NCBI GenBank assembly: GCA_017553635.1
Contig: JAFZKN010000015.1
Coordinates: forward strand, 85,121 to 149,120
Origin: Treponema sp.
GTDB taxonomy: Bacteria; Spirochaetota; Spirochaetia; Treponematales; Treponemataceae
Direction of reading: 5' to 3'
DNA length: 64,000 nucleotides
The translations under genes and the position numbers were made by a program. Positions 38,336 to 47,751 of this stretch are shown piece by piece (within the stretch, counting starts at the first letter, position 1; each line of letters begins with the position of its first letter). The notes beneath the pieces are model-generated. The model ran no database searches and had not been told where the DNA came from. It saw only the letters and a list, made by a program, of their open reading frames with translations.

Positions 38336-41108
38336 ATCGAACTCCATTATCATAAGTCTTAGGCTTAGCAAGATTAGGAAGATTAATTTTAAACGAATTC
38401 TTGTCTATTTTACCATTCTGGAACAAATCCCCTTCCCACAATGACTGTGCTTCAACAGTCCAAGTAAATGTGCCGCCAGATAACTTTGAAAGATCCTCAA
38501 ATACAAACTTAGTAACATTCTTAGGGAATATCTGCTTAAAGATAACCTCTTTAGATGGATTAAGAATTGTAACTTCGTATCTATCAGCACCAGAAACAGA
38601 TTTCCATTCAAAATTGATATGTCTTCTGTTCTGGAAATAATTTTTATCAAGAGTTTCTCTATTTTTTGGTTCAACAATCTGAGGAGCCGCAAGTTTTTCA
38701 ATCGGTCCAACATCAATCGTTCTATAACCGTCTGCAGAAATATCAAAGTCATCCTCTGTAAAACCGATTACAGTCCAGTAATACTTACCTTCATAGAGTC
38801 GAGGCATCTGAACGGTTCTTTCAGGATTTTCAACACGTCTGAACAGATGTTCATCATCAATCTTATCTTTATAAACAACAAGTGCAGTTTTATATGGAGT
38901 TCCAACGTAAGACCATCTTACTGTTCCAGGCTTTTTAACTGCATCAACACCACCGATAGAAATTTTATCTTCAGGACTGATAAGATCAATCGGTTTAATC
39001 TTTACCAGAGTAAATATGTAATCACCTAAATAGCTGGATACACGAGACTGTACAGGAGTTTCCTCTCTAAATGCCTGTAAAGAAAGTCCATATGTTGTCT
39101 CTGCATAATTTTCAAGATCCATTTCAAATGAAACTGTTGCACCATCATATGATTCTATAAAGTTTCTTTCAAAAATTACCTGCTGCTTGTCAATTCTATT
39201 GAAAATCTTAATCTGATAATAATCTGCACCAGGAACTGTATTCCATTTAAATGTAAATGGAGTTTTAGGTCTTACAACTGCCAGTCCTCTGTCACCAGGA
39301 ACTGTAAATACAGGAGCCGGCATTGGAGGTTCAACAACAATCTGTTTAGCAGGAGTTGCAAATGTCAATTCTTCTATCTTAGATCTGATACGCCAGTAAT
39401 ATGTATTTGGAACAAGGTATCGACCTTGAACAGAATTATTTATCGTTGTCTGAGAATAAATAACATTTTCAAAGTTCTTATCACGCGCAATTTCGAATAT
39501 AGTATCACCCGGGATATTTGATTTCCATACAAATCGTGTATCCTGCATACGTGAATCGGCAGTTCTGTAACCATCAACAGGGAACAAAGTTCTCTGTTCA
39601 ATATTTGCATCAATTGCAATAAAGTCTCTTACTTCAGAAATGGAAGTATTACCTTCTGAATCTTTTGCAATTACACGCCAATACCATTTACCATTTTCAA
39701 AAGTAACATTTTCTGTATTAACAACAAAATAGTTGTTGTATGTATTTCCTCTGAATGCAGCATTTCCAAAATTCTGTGTTTTAGAAATCTGGATTTCATA
39801 GTTCTGAGCTTCTGCACAATCTTTCCAAGAGAAGTTTACTTTACATGGAGAAGATGCACCGTTTGAAAGCGGAATTCTTGTATTAACAATTCCCGTCTGT
39901 GCAGGAAGAATAAGTGACGGTTTTTCAAGTTCTCCACTCTGATTAATTGCAAATGAAGAAACTTCTGATGGGCCTGTAAATCCAGTTCTATTAATTGTAT
40001 AATACGGAGTTACACGCCAGTAATAATTACCAAAAGGAAGCTCTGAAACAAAAATTGAATTGTTTGAAATTCTTTTTGAATAAACCGGAGAAGTCATTTC
40101 TGGTGATCTGGAAATTTCAAACTGATATGCAGTAGCATATTCACTTTCTTTCCAGATAAAACGCATTGTAGGTTTTTTAGTTCTGTAAGAAACCTGATAA
40201 TTTTCTACAGGTGCGATAAGATCCGGAACATGTGTCTGACAGATTTCAATTTTACCAAGTGAAACTTCAGAAACTCCTTCCTGATCAGTATCAACACTGA
40301 TTCTCCAATAATGAACACCCTTTCCAAGTAAAAGAGTTGTTTCAAACGTTCCTTTAATATGATAAGACTCTCGAATCTCATTAAAGTTCTTTGAATCTGA
40401 TAATTCGATTATTGCATCATCTCTTCCAGCAGACCATCTGAAGTCAACAGGATAAAGCTCATCAGTAAAATTAAGATAACGTTCTGACATAGACGGTCGG
40501 TTAACAGAAAGAGCACCCTGTTTTACATTTCCATCTTCATCAACAGTAATTCCATTTCCATCACCAATCTGAATATTTCCTTCACCATCAAAGTAAGTTG
40601 CATTACCATTACGAACCTGAATACTGAAAGACTTATTCTGTCCCATCCCGGCGTTAAGAGAAGATCCACGGTCAAGTGTAATTACAGAAGAACCTGCCTT
40701 GATAGAAAATTCTCCATCAATACTGTTTGCAGAGATATTACCCTGTTCAAGATCGATTCCCTTTGAACCGTCATCCCTTACATGAATTCTTACAAGTGTA
40801 TTTTCATTAAGCGTAAACTCATCGTTTGTTTCAAGGAATAAAACTGTAGCAACAGCTCCAGGCATTGTCGAAATAAGGTCGCCTTCATAGATGACAGAAT
40901 TTTCCCTTAAACGGTCCCACATAATTTCATCGAGAAACTGACGCTGAGCAATCTTTTCTTTATATGAGATTTTTGCAATTGGTTTTTCGTTCTTAGTTAA
41001 AACCCTATTGAGACTCTGTTCGAAACACCAGATACTTATTGTTGAACCAATAAGACAGGTAAGAACAAAAAGTACATCAGCTAGCTGTAACTTTGTTTTC
41101 TTCTGCAT
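38325..41108 (-). CDS. FecR-domain protein with multiple fibronectin-III-like modules
   Basis: 927 residues. One N-terminal membrane anchor (about 10-30, ADVLFVLTCLIGSTISIW), then a FecR-like domain around residues 60-200 (VIYEGDLISTMPGAVATVLF, DLEQGNISANS, NGNATYFDGEG). The remainder consists of about eight repeated modules with the pattern FxWxxxxxAxxYxxxIS...YYWRV, typical of fibronectin-like folds. No sigma factor or TonB receptor is near, so this is not classic iron signalling. Its start overlaps the cyclase stop by 32 bases, and the barrel gene follows. A periplasmic scaffold linking inner and outer membrane is inference. Confidence 0.85.
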   Translation of the reverse strand: MQKKTKLQLADVLFVLTCLIGSTISIWCFEQSLNRVLTKNEKPIAKISYKEKIAQRQFLDEIMWDRLRENSVIYEGDLISTMPGAVATVLFLETNDEFTLNENTLVRIHVRDDGSKGIDLEQGNISANSIDGEFSIKAGSSVITLDRGSSLNAGMGQNKSFSIQVRNGNATYFDGEGNIQIGDGNGITVDEDGNVKQGALSVNRPSMSERYLNFTDELYPVDFRWSAGRDDAIIELSDSKNFNEIRESYHIKGTFETTLLLGKGVHYWRISVDTDQEGVSEVSLGKIEICQTHVPDLIAPVENYQVSYRTKKPTMRFIWKESEYATAYQFEISRSPEMTSPVYSKRISNNSIFVSELPFGNYYWRVTPYYTINRTGFTGPSEVSSFAINQSGELEKPSLILPAQTGIVNTRIPLSNGASSPCKVNFSWKDCAEAQNYEIQISKTQNFGNAAFRGNTYNNYFVVNTENVTFENGKWYWRVIAKDSEGNTSISEVRDFIAIDANIEQRTLFPVDGYRTADSRMQDTRFVWKSNIPGDTIFEIARDKNFENVIYSQTTINNSVQGRYLVPNTYYWRIRSKIEELTFATPAKQIVVEPPMPAPVFTVPGDRGLAVVRPKTPFTFKWNTVPGADYYQIKIFNRIDKQQVIFERNFIESYDGATVSFEMDLENYAETTYGLSLQAFREETPVQSRVSSYLGDYIFTLVKIKPIDLISPEDKISIGGVDAVKKPGTVRWSYVGTPYKTALVVYKDKIDDEHLFRRVENPERTVQMPRLYEGKYYWTVIGFTEDDFDISADGYRTIDVGPIEKLAAPQIVEPKNRETLDKNYFQNRRHINFEWKSVSGADRYEVTILNPSKEVIFKQIFPKNVTKFVFEDLSKLSGGTFTWTVEAQSLWEGDLFQNGKIDKNSFKINLPNLAKPKTYDNGVRYGR

Positions 41109-43188
41109 CCAGGTTCACTCCGCCGAAATCAGGTGTTGGTATTCCAAGCAATGTTCTTACATCTGCCAAAGTCTTTGGACCTTTAGGACCGATTGCTCTT
41201 TCGCAATCAGGATCAACTTTAAACTCTGGATCAGTTGTTTTAAAGAACTCTTCTATATTGAACTGCGGCATATTAACTACACCGTAGAAGTGCTGCTTTC
41301 CTTTGCCTTTAACTTCAAATGTTACAGGAATAACTTCAACAACAACTTCATTCTTCTGATTTTCCGGTTTGATTGTAAAGTTATTTTCCTGACACTTAAT
41401 AAAGTCATATTTAATAAGATTATATGTATCCTCTGTGATAAGCATGTCAGTACCACAAGGTTTATTTGAACTTTCGGTACGGCTTGCAAGGTTTACTGCA
41501 TCACCGATAGAAGTAAATTCCATTTTGTCATAAGAACCCATAAAGCCTACAGTTGCACGACCTGAGTTAAGACCAGAACCTATCCTGATGTGCGGCTTAT
41601 ATTTAGCCATCGGCTCACCTTCATGGGCTTTTGTAAATGCTTCTGCTGCTTTGTTATAAACCATGAGCGCATAACGCATGGCAAGAACACCGCGCAATGC
41701 ATTGATTGCATCACCCTTAACATGTTCAGCGTGTTTATCAGCAAGAATTTTTTTCTGTGGATCTGAATCAGGCATTTTTTCAAACTCGAGGCTGTCATCT
41801 CGAAGAACACCCCAACATGCCATGATTGCATCTCCTTCAAATTTATCTACGTTACCGCCGGAAATTGTAATACAGTTAACCATGCGGCTCATGTAATCAT
41901 TTAAGAAGCTGATGATTTCTGCAGCAGATTTTTCACCAAATCTTTTATTAAAGCCATCAGAAATTGCAGTAAATCCTCTGATGTCCGAGAAGAATATTGT
42001 AATATCTTTTAAGTGAGGTTCAAAGTCAATCTCTTTTCTTACAACGGCTTTTGCAACACCTTTGTTTGTAAGACGAGAAACTGTATTAAGAATTTCACGC
42101 TCATCCTGTGTACTCTGAATCAAGACACCGATTTCATCGTTGCGTTCTTTTTTTCTTTTACCTTTAAGTTCATCAAAAAGATCTGTATTAAAATTACCCT
42201 GTTTAATTTCGTTAGCGACTGCTGTAAGAGCTTTAAGTGGATTACTGATTGTTTTTGAATAAAGGAAAATGAATAAAACAGAAATAAACAGAACAGAAAG
42301 TGTAAGATAAATATTATTCAACGTTGTCTGTGTTACGTCTTCAAGGATTTTCTTTTCAGGAATTGTAGTAATAACAACTAACGAACCGCCTATACCAAGT
42401 TTTGAAAATGCTCCGAAGTATTTCACTTTATCTTCTGAGACATAAGGCATCTGACCGTTTGTCTGTGTATCTTCCTGAACCATTTTAACAAAAACATTTT
42501 TTGCAATATTTGATCCGGCCTTTACTAAATTGAAATCAGAATGAATCAACTGGTCACCCTTATGATTAATCATAAACGCTTCACAAGAAGAGTTTCCAGA
42601 TCCGAACAATTCCAAAAGAGTATCAGGTGAATAAAAAATTATAACTGACTGATCAAAACCTGCTTCCTTGTATGGATAAAGACATGCAATCATCGGAACA
42701 TTGAATACAGGTGTTGCATTAAGGAAGAATGTTTCTCCCTGTACTGCACCAGAAATTTCTTCCTGACATGTTGCAAGAAAATCATTTATAACAGCAGGTT
42801 CAACTTCATTCGAAATAAAAAATCTGTTATTAACAAGTTCCCTGCTGTCCGGAATTATGATTGCAGCAATATTAGCATTACGCTCAAAAAAGTAAGTTGA
42901 AGTCTGTCTGCTTAAAACCCCGGAACCACCAGTTGCATTAAGCATATCAAGCATAAGAAAAACATCGGAACGAACTGTTGAAAGCTCTCTTTCTGCTGAT
43001 CTTCCCTTACTTATCGCAATGTCATAATAAGTTACATTTGATTTTGTTCTTACACTGTTACCCAGAAAGAAACTTACCAATGCTGTAATAGAACCAAGCG
43101 AAAGAACTACAAGGATAGAAATGATTAAAACAAGTTTAAATCCAATAGAATACTTTATCTTCTTTTTACTCTCTTTTAAATTGTCCAT
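41077..43188 (-). CDS. Class III adenylate/guanylate cyclase with extracytoplasmic sensor
   Basis: 703 residues. TM1 about 15-42, then a roughly 240-residue periplasmic dCache-like sensor, TM2 about 290-312, a HAMP-like linker (NPLKALTAVANEIKQGNFN), and a catalytic domain from about 390: DITIFFSDIRGFTAISDGF (first metal Asp), GGNVDKFEGDAIMACWG (second metal Asp), RIGSGLNSGRATVGFMG and TSIGDAVNLASRTE (catalytic Asn and Arg). It makes cAMP or cGMP; specificity residues were not resolved. It includes a roughly 60-residue insert after MACWG and a C-terminal tail. First gene of the cyclase-FecR-barrel operon. Confidence 0.92.
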   Translation of the reverse strand: MDNLKESKKKIKYSIGFKLVLIISILVVLSLGSITALVSFFLGNSVRTKSNVTYYDIAISKGRSAERELSTVRSDVFLMLDMLNATGGSGVLSRQTSTYFFERNANIAAIIIPDSRELVNNRFFISNEVEPAVINDFLATCQEEISGAVQGETFFLNATPVFNVPMIACLYPYKEAGFDQSVIIFYSPDTLLELFGSGNSSCEAFMINHKGDQLIHSDFNLVKAGSNIAKNVFVKMVQEDTQTNGQMPYVSEDKVKYFGAFSKLGIGGSLVVITTIPEKKILEDVTQTTLNNIYLTLSVLFISVLFIFLYSKTISNPLKALTAVANEIKQGNFNTDLFDELKGKRKKERNDEIGVLIQSTQDEREILNTVSRLTNKGVAKAVVRKEIDFEPHLKDITIFFSDIRGFTAISDGFNKRFGEKSAAEIISFLNDYMSRMVNCITISGGNVDKFEGDAIMACWGVLRDDSLEFEKMPDSDPQKKILADKHAEHVKGDAINALRGVLAMRYALMVYNKAAEAFTKAHEGEPMAKYKPHIRIGSGLNSGRATVGFMGSYDKMEFTSIGDAVNLASRTESSNKPCGTDMLITEDTYNLIKYDFIKCQENNFTIKPENQKNEVVVEVIPVTFEVKGKGKQHFYGVVNMPQFNIEEFFKTTDPEFKVDPDCERAIGPKGPKTLADVRTLLGIPTPDFGGVNLDAEENKVTAS

Positions 43189-43300
43189 TACTCCATTATA
43201 TCCACTTTTTCTACATTTATTAATACAAAATCTGGTAGTCTTTTGATATTATTTATAATATTTTCTTTTTTTTGACTATACATTCGTTTTGTATAGCTGA

Positions 43301-43687
43301 TTATTTTATGATTACCCATGTTGCACCGCTCGAGCCGAGTTTTGCATCAGGGTGACCGCTTTTTCCAAGCAAAGGATTTTTTTCAATGAAGAGTTTGACA
43401 AGATTTCCAAGAACGGGATTCTGACTGTGATTACCCTTTCCATGAATAATCAGAATTTTTTTACAGCCTTTTCTTTTACAGTTTTCTACAAAAACATTAA
43501 GTGTATTCCATGCTTCGTCTTGAGTAAGTCCATGAAGATCTATCGTTGCATCTATCGGAAGATTTTTTATATGTGAAGTTGAATTTAATTTCTGTTTTTG
43601 AATCTGTTTTTCGTATTCACTGTCTTTATCAACAACCTGGATCTTATGTTTTTTTTCAAATTGTGAAAGTATCTCTCCAAAATCCAT
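43301..43687 (-). CDS. Smr-domain protein
   Basis: 128 residues. The C-terminal 90 residues form an Smr domain with IDLHGLTQDEAW (DLHG motif) and ILIIHGKG (HGxG motif), a fold associated with nucleic-acid nicking or ribosome rescue activities. N-terminal 40 residues are charged and probably flexible. It follows batD with 8 bases between, so it is at the end of that operon. Exact substrate unknown. Confidence 0.9.
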   Translation of the reverse strand: MDFGEILSQFEKKHKIQVVDKDSEYEKQIQKQKLNSTSHIKNLPIDATIDLHGLTQDEAWNTLNVFVENCKRKGCKKILIIHGKGNHSQNPVLGNLVKLFIEKNPLLGKSGHPDAKLGSSGATWVIIK

Positions 43688-43695
43688 AAGATCTC

Positions 43696-45102
43696 CTATT
43701 CAACAAGAAGAATGTTTTCTTTTTTAATCCATCCACCATTTTCGTTGTATTCAATGTAATACCATTTTTCTGTCTGTTCTCTTATCTTTACGCAAATTCC
43801 AGCTGTAACAGAAGTACTTGATAAAGCAGAATCTTCCGGAACAGGACTTATTGAACCGCCTTTAACAACTCCATGTTTTTCTGTAATGAATAAACCGAGA
43901 ATTAAACTTAAGAAAGCAAAAACAATTGCAAAACACAAAACAATTATTGAAGAAACTTTTTTTCTGCACATAAAAAGAAGAATAGAAACAGCAGAAAGAA
44001 GAATAAAAAGAATAAATACGACAGTCCATAAAGGAATACTTGATTCATCAATTGAGTCTGTAATACCTGCACTCTGTTCAAGGAGTATTCTCTCTTTTCT
44101 GATTGAAGGAAGCGGACCGAAAGAATGTTTTTCTTTTGATCTGAGCTTTGCAATCTTATTATACGTTTCTGATGAAATCTCAACACTTTTCTTTAGAAAA
44201 TCTTCTTCGAGCGGATCTGTAAGCGCATAAGCAAACACAGGAGATTTTTCTGAATCAAGTTCTACATCAGCTGTTGAATTTTTTGTAATCGTAACTTGAC
44301 ATTCAGGAATAAAAAGTTCAACAGTACGTCCACTGTATGCAACTGCATATACTCGTATATTCGGCAAAACAAATTTTCCCTCTTTGAGCGGAGTCCAGAT
44401 AAATTTTGCAACAGGAATCCTGTCATGTGAAAAATCATTCAGCTTAATTTTCTGTGTAAGGATTTCATATTTTTCCACTTCCTGAAAAAGTGAATCCTTC
44501 GGAATTTCATAACCAAACTGTTTTATCTGTGTCGTATACTGAATTGAAATTAAAATCTCAATCGGTTCAGCAACTTCAGAAGTTAAAGAATACTCAGTTT
44601 TTTTAGAATTTTCTGTCTGCGAATATAAAACTTTTTCTTTATTAAGTTCAACTACAATTCGTGGTGCAATTGTCTTTGGGTTTTCATAAACCTGAATTTT
44701 TTCAAATGGAAGATAATAAACATAGCCTTTAATTCTTGTAATTAACGGAGGAATTTCTCCTACACCGGTATTTTTAAATGTAAACCAGAATTCTATTCGT
44801 GCTCCAGTTGATTCATCATTCGTAAAATAATCAAGACGGCGGGAAGAAATACAGGTAACACCTTCTTTCATAGGCTGAAGCTGTGTCTGAACATCAGAAA
44901 GATCTACTCCAGGAATTTCAAGAACATATTTCAATTCCTGATTCGTAAAGAAAACATTTTCTTCCGGACGAATTACAAGATTCTTTATTTCCTGAGGAGT
45001 TATTGAATATGCATTCTGTATAAAAAGTAATGTAATAAATAAAAAAATTTTTAATAATCTATTACAGAACTGTTCTTTTCCGATGATTCTCGATTTTTCC
45101 AT
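43696..45102 (-). CDS. batD: BatD-like exported protein with C-terminal SH3-like domain
   Basis: 468 residues. Signal peptide (LLKIFLFITLLFIQNAYS). Residues about 35-290 are Ig-like strands like BatD (ENVFFTNQELKYVLEIPGV; RIEFWFTFKNTGVGEIPPL; FIWTPLKEGKFVLPNI). One or two membrane spans follow at about 350-415, then a roughly 50-residue SH3-like tail (VTAGICVKIREQTEKWYYIE). The start lies 52 bases inside the upstream batB/C gene. Part of the aerotolerance operon; role in envelope stress is inferred from family studies in Bacteroides and Leptospira. The SH3 tail is not standard for BatD. Confidence 0.78.
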   Translation of the reverse strand: MEKSRIIGKEQFCNRLLKIFLFITLLFIQNAYSITPQEIKNLVIRPEENVFFTNQELKYVLEIPGVDLSDVQTQLQPMKEGVTCISSRRLDYFTNDESTGARIEFWFTFKNTGVGEIPPLITRIKGYVYYLPFEKIQVYENPKTIAPRIVVELNKEKVLYSQTENSKKTEYSLTSEVAEPIEILISIQYTTQIKQFGYEIPKDSLFQEVEKYEILTQKIKLNDFSHDRIPVAKFIWTPLKEGKFVLPNIRVYAVAYSGRTVELFIPECQVTITKNSTADVELDSEKSPVFAYALTDPLEEDFLKKSVEISSETYNKIAKLRSKEKHSFGPLPSIRKERILLEQSAGITDSIDESSIPLWTVVFILFILLSAVSILLFMCRKKVSSIIVLCFAIVFAFLSLILGLFITEKHGVVKGGSISPVPEDSALSSTSVTAGICVKIREQTEKWYYIEYNENGGWIKKENILLVE

Positions 45103-46745
45103 TGTTTCTGATCATTCTCCCGCATTCTGCTAAAGATTGATTTTTCTATATCTGTTGAATTTGTTTTATCTTCGACAGAAGGTGTCATTTCCTGCTGCCC
45201 TTCTTTTGCCTTCTGATTTTCCTGAACTTCTGAAAGCTCAAGATTAATTTTTGCATTTACATTATCAGGAGAGACTAAAAGTGCGAGCTTAAAATATTCA
45301 ACTGCTTTTTCATATTCACCCTCACGCTGTGCGATAATTCCAGCGTTGTAATAAGAAGCAAATTTAATTTTTATAGGTGCATCAGGGCTTATCTGTTCAA
45401 GTCTCTCAAGACTCGCATTTTTTTCATTCTGCATAAGATAAGTTACACTCAATCCATAAAGCGCATACTGTTTTGTTATTTCATCGTTATTCTCTTCTGC
45501 GCTGGCAATTGTTTCTGTATATCCGCTTATCGCCTTGTTATAATCTTTTTGATACCAGTTCCATGTACTTTCAAGAATTCTTTTTGCATCCTTAAAATTT
45601 GTATTACAAGAACTGAATGTCATCATTACAACAACAAGTCCAGCCGTACTCATAAGTTTTAAATTCTTAACAGAAAATTCAGACACAATAAGACTGAACA
45701 TAAAAAAGATTACTGCCAGAATTATAAACATTCCGTGGCGATCAACACTCTGCATTTCATATGCAACAGTAACAGATTCTTCCTGCTCCTGAAAACCTTT
45801 AAGGATATCTTCGGAAGTGATCTGTTTCCTTTCCTGAGGAATATTCCTAAGGCTGTAAATTACTTTTACAGCAGAGCCAACCTCTGAAGCATCTACAAAT
45901 TTTGCATTTGCAGTTTTAATGAATGAAAAATTCTTTCCAGACTGATTTTTACTGTTTACATCACGGCATATTGCCTTAAGTTTTTCAGATCTCAATGCAG
46001 TCTTAACCTGAGTCTTTCCATCGCCTGCAGTAATTTCTGTTTCACGCTCAGCTCCAAAGCCGATTATTACAACACTTACACCCTGTCTTACAGCTTTATT
46101 CAATGCACCCGCAAGACTCGTATCTGTCTCATCGCCATCCGTAAAAAGAAAAATTACCGGTGCTTTTGAAGAAGAAGAAGGGAAAGATCTGAGGGCTGTT
46201 TCCACACCTTTTCCGAGACTTGATCCCGGTGAACTAACCATTGAAGGAGAAAGAACTTCCAGAAGAGAATAAATGCTTGCAAAATCTTCTGTCTGTGGAA
46301 TTGCAATAGTTCCATCCCCTTTTGCAAGAATACATGAAATAGAAACCCCTTCCATGTAATCCATCAGCATTTTTGCATATTCTGAACTTGCCTTAAGACG
46401 TGTAAGAGAATCCGGTGCATCAGGAACCGTCATGCTGTAAGAAATGTCAAAAACAAACGCACATGCTTTTCCATTCTTCTGAACAGGAACAGAAACACTT
46501 CCCCATGAGATTCCTGCCAAAGCAAATACAAGACACATCCATGCAAGACACCTGCAGATTCCCTTAATCAAAAGTCTTACGTAAATCTGATTAGGCGTAT
46601 AAACAGCAAGGTCTTTATTATTTCTGTTTATAAATGATCTTGCAATTTTATAAATCTTTTTTAAATTGATTACGAGATATGCAATTAAAAAGATTTCTGT
46701 AATGAGGAGCCATAAAAACTGAGGTCGTGAAAAACTGAAATTCAT
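45051..46745 (-). CDS. BatB/BatC-type fusion: VWA domain plus TPR repeats
   Basis: 564 residues. Two N-terminal spans (about 8-25 and 58-78), a von Willebrand A domain with an intact MIDAS (FVFDISYSM, i.e. DxSxS; later FLFTDGDETD), another span around 330-350, then TPR repeats from about 400 (YNAGIIAQREGEYEKAVEYFKLALLVSP). This joins what are separate BatB and BatC in many bacteria. A possible lipobox-like TFSSC near 385 lies internally and is probably not used. Overlaps batD by 52 bases and starts one base after the batA stop. Confidence 0.87.
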   Translation of the reverse strand: MNFSFSRPQFLWLLITEIFLIAYLVINLKKIYKIARSFINRNNKDLAVYTPNQIYVRLLIKGICRCLAWMCLVFALAGISWGSVSVPVQKNGKACAFVFDISYSMTVPDAPDSLTRLKASSEYAKMLMDYMEGVSISCILAKGDGTIAIPQTEDFASIYSLLEVLSPSMVSSPGSSLGKGVETALRSFPSSSSKAPVIFLFTDGDETDTSLAGALNKAVRQGVSVVIIGFGAERETEITAGDGKTQVKTALRSEKLKAICRDVNSKNQSGKNFSFIKTANAKFVDASEVGSAVKVIYSLRNIPQERKQITSEDILKGFQEQEESVTVAYEMQSVDRHGMFIILAVIFFMFSLIVSEFSVKNLKLMSTAGLVVVMMTFSSCNTNFKDAKRILESTWNWYQKDYNKAISGYTETIASAEENNDEITKQYALYGLSVTYLMQNEKNASLERLEQISPDAPIKIKFASYYNAGIIAQREGEYEKAVEYFKLALLVSPDNVNAKINLELSEVQENQKAKEGQQEMTPSVEDKTNSTDIEKSIFSRMRENDQKQWKNRESSEKNSSVIDY

Positions 46746-46746
46746 A

Positions 46747-47751
46747 TCAGATAAACTCCTTTAAGTAGACTCGTTTGATAAGCCATCCGGCCGCAATACA
46801 GAAAAGTGCAAATACAAGAATCTTATCGTAATAATATTCATCAATTGTCCTTATGTAATAACTCTGAACAACATCCTGACGTTTGATAATTGCAGACAAT
46901 GCCATACTCATTGCAGAAAGGGATTCAACAGAATAATAACGTCCCTCTGCCATAATTGCGATTTTTTCAAGAACTGTAGAATCAAAATACGAATCATAAT
47001 AACCTGAACAGAACTTTCCTGTTACAGGATCAACATATTCAAGTAAAACAGTTCCTTTTGTTCCGATACCAACAACATAAAGAATTACACCAGTTTTTTT
47101 TGCAAGAGAAGCAGCTGTTTCCGGATGAATTTCTCCGGCATTATTTTCTCCATCTGTTAAAAGAATGATGCACTTTCTTTTTGAATCAGTATCTTTGATA
47201 TGATATACAGCAGAGCTCAATCCTGTTCCAATTGCAGAACCATCTCCCATCATTCCAACAGATAAAGATGAAATTCTGCTTTTAAATGTTTCAATATCAT
47301 TTGTAATAGGGACTGTAACCGCAGCTTCCTGCCCCATCTGAATAAGTCCATAAGATGCACCAGGATTCTGGTTAACAAGTTTTTCAATAGTAGAAATTGC
47401 AGCCTCAAGACGCGACATTCCATTGATATCTTTTGCAGCCATCGAATAGCTTACATCAAGCACGAAAAGAACATCTGTTCCACGCGATGTATAAACTTTT
47501 TCCTGATGATGAACAACAGGTTCAGCAAAGGCAATTACAACAAGGACAAATCCTGCTACGCAGAAAAATTCACATATATTTGAAATAACTTTTCTTAATT
47601 TATCATTCCATGTAAAAACATAACCATTCCAGTCGGAAAAAGTTAATGGGAGAGAAATTTTATTAAATACTTTTATTTTTCTTAACGCATACAAAAGCGG
47701 AATTAAAAGCAAAAGTAAAAAACTTGACGGATTTGTATAATCTACAGACAT
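46747..47751 (-). CDS. batA: BatA-like VWA-domain membrane protein
   Basis: 334 residues. N-terminal span, a short loop, second span near 60-80, then a VWA domain with MIDAS FVLDVSYSMAA and ILLTDGENNAG, and a C-terminal span (ILVFALFCIAAGWLI). The topology is that of BatA. Its start overlaps the previous gene's stop by one base. Binds a metal-dependent protein partner, probably other Bat members or the MoxR ATPase. Confidence 0.9.
   Translation of the reverse strand: MSVDYTNPSSFLLLLLIPLLYALRKIKVFNKISLPLTFSDWNGYVFTWNDKLRKVISNICEFFCVAGFVLVVIAFAEPVVHHQEKVYTSRGTDVLFVLDVSYSMAAKDINGMSRLEAAISTIEKLVNQNPGASYGLIQMGQEAAVTVPITNDIETFKSRISSLSVGMMGDGSAIGTGLSSAVYHIKDTDSKRKCIILLTDGENNAGEIHPETAASLAKKTGVILYVVGIGTKGTVLLEYVDPVTGKFCSGYYDSYFDSTVLEKIAIMAEGRYYSVESLSAMSMALSAIIKRQDVVQSYYIRTIDEYYYDKILVFALFCIAAGWLIKRVYLKEFI

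Noticed and set aside
45600..45630. Lipobox-like TFSSC inside the BatB/C fusion as evidence for two separate proteins
   Set aside because: It is in frame within one continuous reading frame, with no separate start codon and RBS at a suitable place.
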